DNA from: Roseateles amylovorans
GTDB taxonomy: Bacteria > Pseudomonadota > Gammaproteobacteria > Burkholderiales > Burkholderiaceae_C
DNA: 64,000 nucleotides
Assembly (NCBI RefSeq): GCF_025398155.2
Contig: NZ_CP104562.2
Location: forward strand, 2,604,001-2,668,000
Direction of reading: 5' to 3'
The notes under the pieces: generated by a model
The model's input: the letters and a program-made list of their open reading frames with translations, nothing else
What the model was told of the DNA's origin: nothing
Databases searched by the model: none
Shown: in pieces, positions 24,687 through 33,473 of the stretch
Layout: every line of letters begins with the position of its first letter
Position numbering within the stretch: position 1 is the stretch's first letter
Program-made: the position numbers and the translations under genes

Positions 24687-27287
24687 TTAAAGCCGTCCCG
24701 AAGCCAAGGACTTCAACTGATAGAGCGCGGCGAGCGCCTCTCTCGGGCTGAGCGCGTCGGGATCGAGATCGCGCAGCGCGTCCAGCAGCGGGGAGGGCTC
24801 ATCCGCCGCCAGGGCACCCGGGGCAGGCTCTGGCGGTGCGGCGAACAAGTCGATCTGGCTCTCGTCTTCGCTGGCGCGGGCTTCGAGGGCTTCCAGCGCC
24901 GCACGCGCCTGACGGACCACCGGGGCGGGCATGCCGGCCAGCCGGGCCACCTGCACGCCGTAGCTCCGGCTGGCGGGCCCGGGTTGAATCTCGTGCAGGA
25001 AGACGATGTCCTCGCCGCTTTCCACCGCCGACACATGCATGTTGATCGCCTGCGTGTGCTTGGCCGGGAACTCGGTCAACTCGAAATAGTGGGTGGCGAA
25101 CAGCGTGAACGCGCGGCATTTGTCGTGCAGATGGGTCGCGATCGCGCCGGCCAATGCCAGACCATCGAAGGTCGAGGTCCCGCGGCCGATCTCGTCCATC
25201 AGCACCAGCGACTGTTCCGTGGCGCTGTGCAGGATGGCCGCTGCCTCGGTCATCTCCAGCATGAAGGTCGACTGGGCGTTGGCGAGGTCGTCCGCCGCGC
25301 CGATGCGGGTGTGGATCGCATCGATCGGTCCGAGCCGGCAGGCCGCTGCGGGCACATAGGCGCCGATGGATGCCAGCAGGGCGATCAGGGCCACCTGCCG
25401 CATGAAGGTGCTCTTGCCGCCCATGTTGGGGCCGGTGATCACCAGCAGTTTGGTGCGGGCGTCGAGTCGGCAGTCGTTGGCCATGAACTCGCCGCTGCCG
25501 GTTTCCCGCAGGCGGGATTCGACCACCGGGTGGCGGCCGGCCTGGATGTCGATACAGGGGTGGGTCACGAACTCGGGCCGGCACCAGTTCAGGGTTGCGG
25601 CACGTTCAGCCATGGCGGCCAGCAGGTCCAGGGTGGCCAGGGAGCGCGCCAGTCGGCCCAGGGCAGGGAGCTCCTCGCCCAGTTGGTCGATGACCAGCTC
25701 ATAAAGCAGCTTCTCACGCGCCATCGCGCGTTCCTGCGCCGACAGGGCCTTGTCTTCGAAGGTCTTGAGCTCGGGCGTGATGAAGCGTTCGGCGTTCTTG
25801 AGTGTCTGGCGGCGCTGATAGTCGAGCGGCACCTTGTCGAGGCCGCTGGTGGTGACTTCGATGTAGAAGCCATGCACCTTGTTGTACTGCACGCGCAGGT
25901 TGGTGATGCCGGTGCGAGCCCGTTCGCGGGTCTCGAGATCCAGCAGGAAGTCGTCGCAGTTGGTCTGGATGCTTCGCAGCTCGTCGAGTTGTTCGTCGAA
26001 GCCGGTGGCGATCACATTGCCTTCGCGCAACAACGCGGCGGGCTCTTCGGCAATGGCGCGGGTCAGCAATTCGGCCAAATGAGGGGATGCGCCGAGGCCG
26101 ACGGCCAACTCATCCAGCAGGGCGGAGCCGGCGGGCACCGTCTGGGCAAGTTCGGGCAGGATCTGCAGGGTGGCGCGAAGGCCCGCCAGTTCCCGCGGTC
26201 GGACTTGCCGCAGCGCGATGCGCGCGGAGATGCGTTCGACGTCAGATACCTGGCGCAAGGCTTCGCGCAGTGGATCGAAGCCGGTGGCCAGCAGTTCGGC
26301 GATCGCATCCTGCCGAGCGCGGGCGATCGTGCGGTCGCGCGGCGGGTTCAGCAGGCAGTGACGCAGCGCGCGGCTGCCCATGCCGGTGCGGCAGGTGTCC
26401 AGCAAGGACAGCAGCGTGGGCGAGGTCTCGCCGCGCAGGGTCTGGGTGAGTTCCAGGTTGCGCTGGCTGGCGGGCGGAAGATCCAGCAGATCGGTCGCGC
26501 GCTGGACCTGCAGGCGCTTCACATGCGAGAGCGCACGGCCCTGGGTGTGTTCTGCAAAGGACAGCAGCGCCGCAGCGGCCGCATGCGCCGTTGGCAGATC
26601 CTGCGCATTGAAGCCCTGAAGGCTCGCGACACCGAGTTGCTCGCACAACTTGCGTTGGCCGAGGCTGGTGTCGAACTGCCAACTGGGGCGGTTGGTGATG
26701 GGCAGCCGCGCGGCGAGTACGGCGGCGGGGTGGCGCTCGCGGTCCACCAGCACTTCGGCAGGAGCGAGGCGGGCCAGCCAGGAGGCCAGTTCACGTTCTC
26801 CGCATTGCGCCAGGCCCAGTTCGCCTTGGGTCAATGAGAGCCAGGCCAGGCCGAAGGTCTTGCCCTGCGTGGCGACGGACAGCAGGATGGCGTCCTGCTT
26901 GTCGGCGAGCAACTCAGCATCGGTGACGGTGCCGGGCGTGACCACCCGGACCACTTTGCGCTCGACCGGCCCTTTGGTGGCGCCGACTTCGCCGATCTGT
27001 TCGGCGATGGCCACGGGCTCGCCCAGTTTGATCAGCTTGGCGAGATAGGCGTCCAGGGCATGCACGGGAACGCCAGCCATGACGACCGGCGCGCCGCCAC
27101 TTTGGCCTCGCGTGGTGAGGGTGACGTCCAGCAACTGATTCGCTTTGCGGGCGTCGTCGTAGAACACCTCATAGAAGTCGCCCATCCGGTAGAAGACGAG
27201 GGTCTCCGGATACTCCGACTTGATGCGCAGGTACTGCTGCATCATCGGTGTGTGCTGGCTGAAATCGTCGGTCGCGGGACTGCTCAT
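24687..27287 (-). CDS. mutS: DNA mismatch repair protein MutS
   Basis: Recognises mismatches and starts methyl-directed repair with MutL. From ATG 27287 it is 866 residues. The mismatch-binding domain has FYRMGDFYEVFYDDA (the Phe-x-Glu wedge type); connector, lever and clamp domains follow, and the ATPase has Walker A TGPNMGGKSTFMRQ, ASIGAYVPA, and MDEIGRGTSTFDG with TLFATHYFELT. The open frame extends seven codons upstream to a TTG, but the ATG is the family start. A terminator-like hairpin sits 20 nt before the ATG. MutL is not in the window. Confidence 0.96.
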   Translation of the reverse strand: MSSPATDDFSQHTPMMQQYLRIKSEYPETLVFYRMGDFYEVFYDDARKANQLLDVTLTTRGQSGGAPVVMAGVPVHALDAYLAKLIKLGEPVAIAEQIGEVGATKGPVERKVVRVVTPGTVTDAELLADKQDAILLSVATQGKTFGLAWLSLTQGELGLAQCGERELASWLARLAPAEVLVDRERHPAAVLAARLPITNRPSWQFDTSLGQRKLCEQLGVASLQGFNAQDLPTAHAAAAALLSFAEHTQGRALSHVKRLQVQRATDLLDLPPASQRNLELTQTLRGETSPTLLSLLDTCRTGMGSRALRHCLLNPPRDRTIARARQDAIAELLATGFDPLREALRQVSDVERISARIALRQVRPRELAGLRATLQILPELAQTVPAGSALLDELAVGLGASPHLAELLTRAIAEEPAALLREGNVIATGFDEQLDELRSIQTNCDDFLLDLETRERARTGITNLRVQYNKVHGFYIEVTTSGLDKVPLDYQRRQTLKNAERFITPELKTFEDKALSAQERAMAREKLLYELVIDQLGEELPALGRLARSLATLDLLAAMAERAATLNWCRPEFVTHPCIDIQAGRHPVVESRLRETGSGEFMANDCRLDARTKLLVITGPNMGGKSTFMRQVALIALLASIGAYVPAAACRLGPIDAIHTRIGAADDLANAQSTFMLEMTEAAAILHSATEQSLVLMDEIGRGTSTFDGLALAGAIATHLHDKCRAFTLFATHYFELTEFPAKHTQAINMHVSAVESGEDIVFLHEIQPGPASRSYGVQVARLAGMPAPVVRQARAALEALEARASEDESQIDLFAAPPEPAPGALAADEPSPLLDALRDLDPDALSPREALAALYQLKSLASGRL

Positions 27288-27307
27288 CGGGCGTCTGGAA
27301 ATGAACA

Positions 27308-27328
27308 AAGCCCTCTGACCGAGGGCTT
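27308..27328 (-). terminator. Terminator-like hairpin in the mutS leader
   Basis: On the minus strand AAGCCCTC-GGTCA-GAGGGCTT forms a perfect 8-bp stem followed by TGTTCATTT, ending 20 nt before the mutS ATG. By shape it is an intrinsic terminator or attenuator. No gene lies upstream on that strand for 1 kb, so it would act on mutS leader transcripts. Confidence 0.5.
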
Positions 27329-27481
27329 GGGGGGTCTGGAGGCGACAGTGTAGGGCAGAGGGGGCGGCTCAAGGTCCGTCCAACGCCCCCCTTCGGAGTG
27401 CCCGCTTTTGCGCGATTGAGGTGAGCCGCCTGCGGGACTAGTCTGAACCCCTGTGTTTCACCCCTTGACGGAGAGCAGGAC

Positions 27482-28291
27482 ATGACGACCGCAGACATCA
27501 CGATGAAGGGCGCGACCGCCGCCGCGTTCTTGACACCCTCACCCCTGCCGGAGAGGTCCACCGGTGGGCAGCGCCCGGCAGAGCCCATGAGCGAGCCGGC
27601 GGCCCACGAGGCCCGGCCCGCAGTGTCTCATTGGGACCATGCCGACGAGCGTCGAAACGATCGACCACACGATCGACCGCACGATCGACCAAGCGATCGC
27701 CTGCATGAGCGCCCGCATGAGCGCGCCCACGAACTTCCGCAGGAACCTTCACAAGAATGGCTGCACGAACGTCCCGATGGCCAGCGTCATGGACAACGTC
27801 AAGACAGCCCTTCGCGCTCGCGGAATGAGCGTTCGTTCCACCCCATTGGGCGAGAAGAGCACGACGCAAAGCTGGGCGCCCTCCGCCAAGAGGTGCGCGC
27901 GGAGGTCAAGCTGCTGCAACTGCAGCTGGAAGGCGTGTCCCGCCGAATCGACGCGCTCGCCAAGCAAGTGGAGGATCTGGCCCTGCGCGTGGGCAATCTC
28001 CGCTGGTGGTGGGTGGTTCCGGTGTTGACCGTGGTCACCGGGGTGTATGGGGCGGTGTGGGCGGTGCAACAGACCACCATCCAATCGGTCCGTGCGGGCA
28101 GTGTCTATCAACAGCATCAGCATGAGCTGACCGAACAATTCCGCCAACTGAATCAGCGTCTGGACGTGCTGGGCGCGCCTCGATTGGATGCCAGCGCGCC
28201 CTTGGCAGCGGGGGGTGTGGCGGCGCCGCCCTCCAATGCCTCGAGCCGCGTGCGGGAATCGTCGCCCAGGACGACGGAGGAGGCGCCCTGA
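27482..28291 (+). CDS. Unknown membrane protein with HDRP/HERP repeats and coiled coil
   Basis: I do not recognise a family. The 269-residue product begins at ATG 27482 after a GGAG ribosome site. Residues 52-98 are a hydrophilic tract of four-residue units (HDRP, HDRP, SDRL, HERP, HERA, HERP) coded by 12-bp repeats. Residues about 128-171 form a heptad coiled coil (LRQEVRAEVKLLQLQLEGVSRRIDALAKQVEDL). One membrane helix follows (about 174-196, starting RWWWVVPVLTVV), then a second short helical region and a Ser/Ala/Pro tail. With the long basic/acidic N-terminus probably cytosolic, it may be a small scaffold anchored in the inner membrane. Its own transcript is divergent from mutS. Confidence 0.7.
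   Translation: MTTADITMKGATAAAFLTPSPLPERSTGGQRPAEPMSEPAAHEARPAVSHWDHADERRNDRPHDRPHDRPSDRLHERPHERAHELPQEPSQEWLHERPDGQRHGQRQDSPSRSRNERSFHPIGREEHDAKLGALRQEVRAEVKLLQLQLEGVSRRIDALAKQVEDLALRVGNLRWWWVVPVLTVVTGVYGAVWAVQQTTIQSVRAGSVYQQHQHELTEQFRQLNQRLDVLGAPRLDASAPLAAGGVAAPPSNASSRVRESSPRTTEEAP
27657..27728. repeat. 12-bp degenerate tandem repeat (acgatcgaccgc type)
   Basis: Three near-identical 12-bp units (27657-27692) followed by three diverged ones, coding the HDRP/HERP four-residue units of the unknown membrane protein. Confidence 0.85.
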
Positions 28292-28341
28292 GCCATGACC
28301 TGCGAGAGGCGGGTGAACCGCACCGCTGCGAGGCATGAAAA

Positions 28342-28363
28342 AGCCCCGCTCGAGGGCGGGGCT
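28342..28363 (-). terminator. Intrinsic terminator of suhB
   Basis: On the minus strand AGCCCCGC, a 6-nt loop and GCGGGGCT form a perfect stem followed by five T, 43 nt after the suhB stop. It also falls just beyond the stop of the convergent unknown gene at 28291. Confidence 0.88.
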
Positions 28364-28405
28364 GATCGTGAGGTTCGCTCACAGGCCGGTCCTGAGGGGC
28401 GACGT

Positions 28406-29380
28406 TCAGCCCTCGCTGTCCTCGGTCTTCTTGATCCGGACAGGTCCGCGCTTTTTCTGGGCGGCTTCAGCCACCGCATCGGCGGCAGTCGCGGCTGCCG
28501 GCTTGGCGGATGTGGCGCTGGCGTTGGGCGATCCCTCGCCTTGCGCATCGGCCTCCAGGTCTTCCGCCTTGATCACGCGGGTGTACGGGGTGAGCGTCTG
28601 CACCAATTGGCCGTAGATCTTCGGGCTGCCCGCCACGATTTCGCGCTGGAACAGGAAGTCCGATTCACCGGTGAAGTTGCCGACCAGACCACCTGCCTCG
28701 GTGATGATCAGCGAACCAGCGGCCACGTCCCAGGGGTTGAGGCCGGTTTCGAAGAAGGCGTCGTAGTAGCCGGCGGCCACGTAGCAGAGGTCCAGGGCGG
28801 CAGCGCCAGGGCGGCGCAGGCCGGCGCACTGGGTCATGACCTCCTCGAACATCTTCATGTAGCGCTTGAAGTTGTCGCCGCGGCGGAAGGGGAAGCCGGT
28901 GCCGATCAGCGCGTCGCTCATGCGGGTGCGCTTGGACACGCGCAGGCGCTTGTCGTTGAGGTAGGCGCCGCGGCCCTTGGTGGCGTAGAAGAGGTCGTTG
29001 CGGGTCGGGTCGTAGACGACGGCCTGTTGCACCACGTTGCGGTGTGCCAGGGCGATCGACACGCAATAGACCGGGAGGCCGTGGATGAAATTGGTGGTGC
29101 CGTCCAGCGGATCGATGATCCATTGGTATTCGGAATGACGGGCGCCGTGGGTGCGGCCGGACTCTTCGGCGAGGATGCCGTGGTCAGGGTAGGCCTGCAG
29201 CAGGGTTTCGATGATGGCCGCTTCTGCGGCCTGGTCCACCTCGGTCACAAAGTCATTGGGCGACTTGGTGTTGATCTTCAGGATGTCCAGATCCATCGAC
29301 GCGCGGTTGATGATGGCGCCGGCGGTTCGCGCCGCCTTGATGGCGACGTTGAGCATGGGATGAAGGGCAACTTGCGTCAT
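28406..29380 (-). CDS. suhB: Inositol monophosphatase family protein SuhB
   Basis: Mg-dependent phosphatase of the inositol monophosphatase family; in enterobacteria SuhB also joins rRNA antitermination complexes. From ATG 29380 (preceded by AGGA) it is 324 residues. Metal-binding motifs: DFVTEVDQAAE, AEESG, DPLDGTTNFIHG and, near the end, NPWDVAAGSLIITEAGG. The last 55-60 residues are an Ala/Lys-rich extension beyond the usual 265-270, likely disordered. Divergent from trmJ, as in E. coli. The open frame continues 16 codons upstream, but those residues are not conserved. Confidence 0.95.
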   Translation of the reverse strand: MTQVALHPMLNVAIKAARTAGAIINRASMDLDILKINTKSPNDFVTEVDQAAEAAIIETLLQAYPDHGILAEESGRTHGARHSEYQWIIDPLDGTTNFIHGLPVYCVSIALAHRNVVQQAVVYDPTRNDLFYATKGRGAYLNDKRLRVSKRTRMSDALIGTGFPFRRGDNFKRYMKMFEEVMTQCAGLRRPGAAALDLCYVAAGYYDAFFETGLNPWDVAAGSLIITEAGGLVGNFTGESDFLFQREIVAGSPKIYGQLVQTLTPYTRVIKAEDLEADAQGEGSPNASATSAKPAAATAADAVAEAAQKKRGPVRIKKTEDSEG

Positions 29381-29502
29381 GCGGGACGATTCCTGTGCTG
29401 GAGATGGACTGGCGAAGGGAAAGAGCAACGCGCCACAAAGGGCGTGAGCCCATCGTCGGCGCGGATAATGCGCGATTTTGGCACAGAGTCGTGGTTTCCC
29501 CT

Positions 29503-30294
29503 ATGCCCCCATCCTCCGCCGATCCCGGCGCACCCGCTCCGGCGTTGGATCCGACACGTTTCGTGCTGATCGAGACCAGCCATCCCGGCAATGTCGGCTC
29601 GACCGCCCGTGCGATGAAGGTCATGGGCTTTCGCGATCTGGTGCTGGTCAGGCCCCGCTTCGCCGATGTGCTGAGCCAGGAAGACACCGTCGCCATGGCC
29701 AGCGGTGCGGCCGACATCCTGGCGCGCGCCCGCATCGTCGATCGGCTGGAGGATGCGCTGGACGGCTGCACCTTCGTGTGCGCCACCGCCATGACTCCGC
29801 GCGATTTCGGGCCGCCGACCCGCATGCCACGTGAACTCTTCGCCGAGCTGGCGGGGGGCGCTGCGCCGGGTGCTGCGAGAACCACGCCGCAGGTGGCGTT
29901 TGTGTTCGGCTCCGAACGGTATGGGATGAGCAACGAGGACGTCTATCGCGCCCATGCGGTGCTGTCCATCCCGACGCATCCGGACTACGGCTCGCTCAAT
30001 CTGGCGCAGGCCGTTCAACTGCTGGCGTACGACTGGCGGCAGGCACTCGGCGGGTTCCCCGTCCAGGCCCGGACCGCCGACCCGCAATGGGCCGATGCAC
30101 AGTCGGTTCAAGGTCTGCTGCAGCATCTGGAGCGCAGCCTGATTCATCTCGGCTACCTGGATCCGGCGTCGCCCAAGAAATTGATGCCACGACTGAATCA
30201 GCTCTTCAATCGGGCCGGCCTCACGCAGGAGGAGGTCCATATCCTGCGCGGGATCGCGCGTGCCATCGAGAAAACCGGGCCCGCTGACCGCTGA
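29503..30294 (+). CDS. trmJ: tRNA (cytidine/uridine-32-2'-O)-methyltransferase TrmJ
   Basis: SPOUT-class methyltransferase modifying position 32 of tRNA anticodon loops with SAM. From ATG 29503 it is 263 residues. It has FVLIETSHPGNVGSTARAMKVMGF at the N-terminus, and the trefoil-knot SAM region with VFGSERYGMSNEDV and PTHPDYGSLNLAQAVQLLAYD, then a helical C-terminal dimerisation domain. It is divergent from suhB with 122 nt between starts. The stop codon lies in a 7-bp tandem repeat. Confidence 0.95.
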   Translation: MPPSSADPGAPAPALDPTRFVLIETSHPGNVGSTARAMKVMGFRDLVLVRPRFADVLSQEDTVAMASGAADILARARIVDRLEDALDGCTFVCATAMTPRDFGPPTRMPRELFAELAGGAAPGAARTTPQVAFVFGSERYGMSNEDVYRAHAVLSIPTHPDYGSLNLAQAVQLLAYDWRQALGGFPVQARTADPQWADAQSVQGLLQHLERSLIHLGYLDPASPKKLMPRLNQLFNRAGLTQEEVHILRGIARAIEKTGPADR

Positions 30295-30309
30295 GCGCTG
30301 AGCGCTGAG
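30289..30309. repeat. 7-bp tandem repeat (cgctgag x3) across the trmJ stop
   Basis: Three perfect cgctgag units; the TGA of trmJ is in the first. Same theme as at the pyrG and ettA stop codons. Confidence 0.85.
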
Positions 30310-30685
30310 CGCCGTTGCCCGAGAGCGTTTGAGGGCTCCAGCAGCGCACGCAGCGCCTGACGACCGCAGCAGCGCATGACGCGTCCGACGACCGCAGCAC
30401 CGCATGAGGTGCCTGACGACCGTCGCAGCGCAGGAATCGCCTGTCGCAGGGCGTTGACACATGACTCCGCGATCGGGCGTTCGTGGTGAAGCGACGAGCG
30501 ACGAGCGGCGACCCGAGCTGCCCTCCATCCCAGAGAGCCTGACCGAAGCAAGGTTGGCGCCCGCCGCTAAACTGGCCGCCCGCTGGCGTTCATGACCTTG
30601 GGGTCTGCGCCCAGTGTCCTGCCCGGCCGTCGCTGGCCGCGTGCATCCCATCCTCCATCCAGGACAGCCCACCGCTGCGTCCCTC
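30295..30685. other. Gap between trmJ and cysE
   Basis: About 390 bp with no convincing gene. The first half holds diverged repeats of gacgaccgcagc/gcgcatgacgc type (about 30340-30445). I see no clear promoter for cysE and no terminator for trmJ. Confidence 0.5.
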
Positions 30686-31453
30686 ATGTTTCAGCGTCTT
30701 CGCGAAGACATCGCTTGCATCCTCGAACGCGACCCTGCCGCTCGCTCGGCTTGGGAGGTGTTGACCTGTTACCCCGGTCTGCATGCGTTGGTGCTGCATC
30801 GTTGTGCGCGTTGGTTCTGGACGCGCGGATGGCGCTGGCTGGGTCGCTTCACCTCGCATGTCGGCCGGTTCCTGACCGGCATCGAGATCCACCCCGGCGC
30901 GACCATCGGCCGGCGCGTCTTCATCGATCACGGCATGGGCATCGTCATCGGCGAGATGACCGAGATCGGCGACGAGTGCACCATCTACCAGGGCGTCACC
31001 CTGGGCGGGACCTCGCTGGTGAAGGGCGCCAAACGCCATCCGACCTTGGAGCGCGGCGTGATTGTGGGCGCCAATGCCTGCATCCTGGGCGGCTTCACCG
31101 TCGGGGAAGGCGCCCGCGTGGGTTCTGGCGCCGTGGTGACCAAGCCGGTCCCGGCGGGCGCGACCGCCGTCGGTAATCCGGCGCGCATCATCGAAGCCAA
31201 GGGCGACGCCCAACGCGAGGCTGCCGCGGCGCGCATGGGGTTCTCCGCTTACGGGGTCACCCAGGGCGACGATCCGGTCGCGCTGGCCATGAAGGGCTTG
31301 ATCGACCACGCCGCCGGCCATGAGCATCAGATTGCGCTGCTGTGGCAGGCGGTGGCCAAGCTCTCCGAAGACCAGCGTCGGGACTGCGTGCCAAGCGGCG
31401 CGCAGCAGGACGAGCAGTTCGACGCCGCCGAGTTCGCCCGTTTGGTCAAGTGA
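30686..31453 (+). CDS. cysE: Serine O-acetyltransferase
   Basis: First step of cysteine synthesis: acetyl-CoA + L-serine to O-acetylserine. From ATG 30686 it is 255 residues. The N-terminal helical part includes MFQRLREDIACILERDPAARSAWEVLTCYPG, followed by left-handed beta-helix hexapeptide repeats (IHPGATIGRRVFIDHGMGIVIGE, YQGVTLGG, RHPTLERGVIVGANACILG) and GNPARII. The longer open frame to 30614 is spacer. The C-terminus is longer than a minimal CysE and ends DAAEFARLVK. trmJ followed by cysE is a common order in betaproteobacteria. Confidence 0.93.
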   Translation: MFQRLREDIACILERDPAARSAWEVLTCYPGLHALVLHRCARWFWTRGWRWLGRFTSHVGRFLTGIEIHPGATIGRRVFIDHGMGIVIGEMTEIGDECTIYQGVTLGGTSLVKGAKRHPTLERGVIVGANACILGGFTVGEGARVGSGAVVTKPVPAGATAVGNPARIIEAKGDAQREAAAARMGFSAYGVTQGDDPVALAMKGLIDHAAGHEHQIALLWQAVAKLSEDQRRDCVPSGAQQDEQFDAAEFARLVK

Positions 31454-31575
31454 CGCGCTGACGGCCAGCGTCAATCCGCTGCGGCAAGGTCATGATGACC
31501 TTTCCGCGGCGCGCCCCGCCTTCAGTGCTGCGGGTCAGCCGTGATCGGCAGTGGCCCGAAGCGAGATCTCATCCC

Positions 31576-32052
31576 TCAATGATGATGGCCATGCGCGCCG
31601 TGCGCGTGACCGTGTTCGATCTCTTCCGGCGTGGCCGCGCGGACATCCTTGACCTTGATGCTGATCTTCAGATGCTGTCCCGCCAGCGGGTGGTTGCCGT
31701 CGAGGATCACCGCGTCGCCCTTGATCTTGGACACGGTGAAGACCTTGAACTCGCCATCCTCGCCGCGGACTTCCAACTGGCCGCCGACCTTGACGCCGGG
31801 CGGGAAGTCCTTCTTGGCGATGGTGATCAGCAGGCCCTCGTCGCGCTCACCGAAACCGGTTTCCGGCGTCAGTTCCAGCACGGTCTGGAAACCCTTTTCC
31901 TGGCCTTCCAGCGTGGATTCCACCACCGGCAGGGTGTTGCCATAGCCGCCGATCAGCAGCGCCATGGGTTCGTCGGTCTTCTCGATGACGCGGCCGAGCT
32001 TGTCGGACACTTTCAGTTCCACGGTCGCGATGGTGTCTTTGGTGATTTTCAT
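31576..32052 (-). CDS. slyD: FKBP-type prolyl isomerase SlyD
   Basis: Cytosolic prolyl isomerase/chaperone and metal carrier that helps nickel enzyme maturation. From ATG 32052 it is 158 residues. The split FKBP domain has MKITKDTIATVELKVSD and GNHPLAGQHLKISIKVKDV, with the inserted flap domain between. The tail HGHAHGAHGHHH is a metal-binding histidine cluster. Upstream in-frame codons to 32220 are inside the mog gene end and are not part of it. Last gene of the darP-mog-slyD strand group, 68 nt after mog. Confidence 0.93.
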   Translation of the reverse strand: MKITKDTIATVELKVSDKLGRVIEKTDEPMALLIGGYGNTLPVVESTLEGQEKGFQTVLELTPETGFGERDEGLLITIAKKDFPPGVKVGGQLEVRGEDGEFKVFTVSKIKGDAVILDGNHPLAGQHLKISIKVKDVRAATPEEIEHGHAHGAHGHHH

Positions 32053-32120
32053 GAGCGGAGGGTGGTTCGATTCAGTCGTGGGTGACGATCCCATCGGATG
32101 AATGAGATCAGTCGTTTCAT

Positions 32121-32744
32121 TCAGCCCTGGCGCGCGGGGCGCCGGGCGGTTTTGGGGCGGAACGCCGCGCACACCTCGTCGCGGGTTTCCAGATAAGGGC
32201 CGCCGATCAGATCGATGCAATACGGCACCGCGGCAAAGATGCCAGACGCGGCCTCATGCCCCGAGAGGGTTTCGGCGATGGCCTTGGGCTGGCCCGGCAG
32301 ATTGATGATCAGCGCCCGGCCCCGGAGGACCGCCACCTGCCGGGACAGGATGGCCGTCGGCACGAAATGCAGCGAGATCTGGCGCATCTGCTCGCCGAAT
32401 CCCGGCATCTCGCGGTCCGCAACATCCAGCGTCGCTTCGGGGGTGACATCGCGCGGCGAAGGGCCGGTGCCGCCGGTGGTCAGCACCAGGTCGCAGCGGG
32501 CGTCGTCCACCAGCTCGCGCAGCGTGTGGGCGATCTGTGCCCGTTCGTCCGGGATCAGTCGCGGCTCGAACGTGATCGGATTGAGCAGCGCGGCGGTCAG
32601 CCAGTCCTGCAGCGCGGGCAGGCCCTTGTCCTCGTAGACACCGCTCGAGGCCCGGTCGCTGATCGACACGATGCCGATCCGCACCGGCTCGATCGGGCCG
32701 GGCTGCAATGCGGCGGCGGGGCCGCTGGCGCTGGGCTCACTCAT
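32121..32744 (-). CDS. mog: Molybdopterin adenylyltransferase (MogA/MoaB family)
   Basis: Adenylylates molybdopterin before molybdenum insertion. Length 207. Motifs: VRIGIVSISDRASSGVYEDKG, LVLTTGGTGPSPRDVTPEAT and the LIINLPGQPKAIAE region. The N-terminal 20 residues are Ser/Ala/Pro-rich and the C-terminus is basic. The ATG at 32744 overlaps the darP stop by 8 nt, suggesting coupled translation. No other molybdenum cofactor gene is in the window. Confidence 0.93.
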   Translation of the reverse strand: MSEPSASGPAAALQPGPIEPVRIGIVSISDRASSGVYEDKGLPALQDWLTAALLNPITFEPRLIPDERAQIAHTLRELVDDARCDLVLTTGGTGPSPRDVTPEATLDVADREMPGFGEQMRQISLHFVPTAILSRQVAVLRGRALIINLPGQPKAIAETLSGHEAASGIFAAVPYCIDLIGGPYLETRDEVCAAFRPKTARRPARQG

Positions 32745-33306
32745 CGTCGCTGCCCGGAGCGTCGGCTTGCTCGTCGTCGCTCCCGGTCGAGCCCTTGGCC
32801 GCCAGCACGTGGGCCTTGATGAACTGGAACAGTTCGCGCCAGGCGCGGCCGTTGCGTTGTTCCGGCTCCAGGGCGCGGTCCTTGCGGGCGGCGCGGATCA
32901 GGCTGCGCAGTTGTTGGACATCGACTTCGTCGAAGGTGTCGATGAAGGCCTGCAGCGCGGGGTCTTCGCTGACCAGCCGCTCGCGCCAGCGTTCAGCCTG
33001 GTGCAGCTCCAGCGAATCCTGGGCGCGGCCCAGCTTGAATTCCGCGACGGCTTCCCGGATCGGTTCCGGGTCGACGTGGCGCATCAGCTTGCCGATCAAC
33101 TGCAGCAGCCGCCGCTTGCCCTCGTGCGCGGTGCTGCGGCGGGCGTCCCGGAGCGCATCGTTGAGCTTCTCGGGCAGATTGAGCGCGGCAATGCGCTTTT
33201 CCGGCAGTGCGAGCAGATCGACACCCAGGGCCTGGAGCGCGGACATGTCGCGCTTGAGCTGGCTCTTGCTGGGGCGTTCGTCGTCGGGATCTTCGTAATC
33301 TTGCAT
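32737..33306 (-). CDS. darP: Ribosome-associated protein DarP (YjgA)
   Basis: DUF615 family factor that aids 50S subunit maturation. From ATG 33306 it is 189 residues: acidic start MQDYEDPDDERPSKSQLKRDM, then SALQALGVDLLALP, LRDARRSTAHEGKRRLLQLIGKLMR and FIDTFDEVDVQQLRSLIRAARKD. It has an acidic tail (GSDDEQADAPGSDDE). Divergent from pmbA, 167 nt between starts, an arrangement shared with E. coli. Confidence 0.94.
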   Translation of the reverse strand: MQDYEDPDDERPSKSQLKRDMSALQALGVDLLALPEKRIAALNLPEKLNDALRDARRSTAHEGKRRLLQLIGKLMRHVDPEPIREAVAEFKLGRAQDSLELHQAERWRERLVSEDPALQAFIDTFDEVDVQQLRSLIRAARKDRALEPEQRNGRAWRELFQFIKAHVLAAKGSTGSDDEQADAPGSDDE

Positions 33307-33473
33307 GGGGGAAAGGTCAGAAGCCCCGACCGAGAGGGTGGGGCGCAGCGCCCGTATGATAGTCGCCACCCTGTCGATCCCGGTCGCGACCCCCATTTGC
33401 GACCCCCTATTGCGACCATTTCCGCGCGGACGGTTGTCGTCCCGCGCGAGCCCCATCACACGAGACCGTATTC

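Noticed and set aside
24672..26837. 721-residue plus-strand open frame
   Set aside because: Antisense to mutS, which has complete conserved motifs; composition is Gly/Gln/His-rich shadow type.
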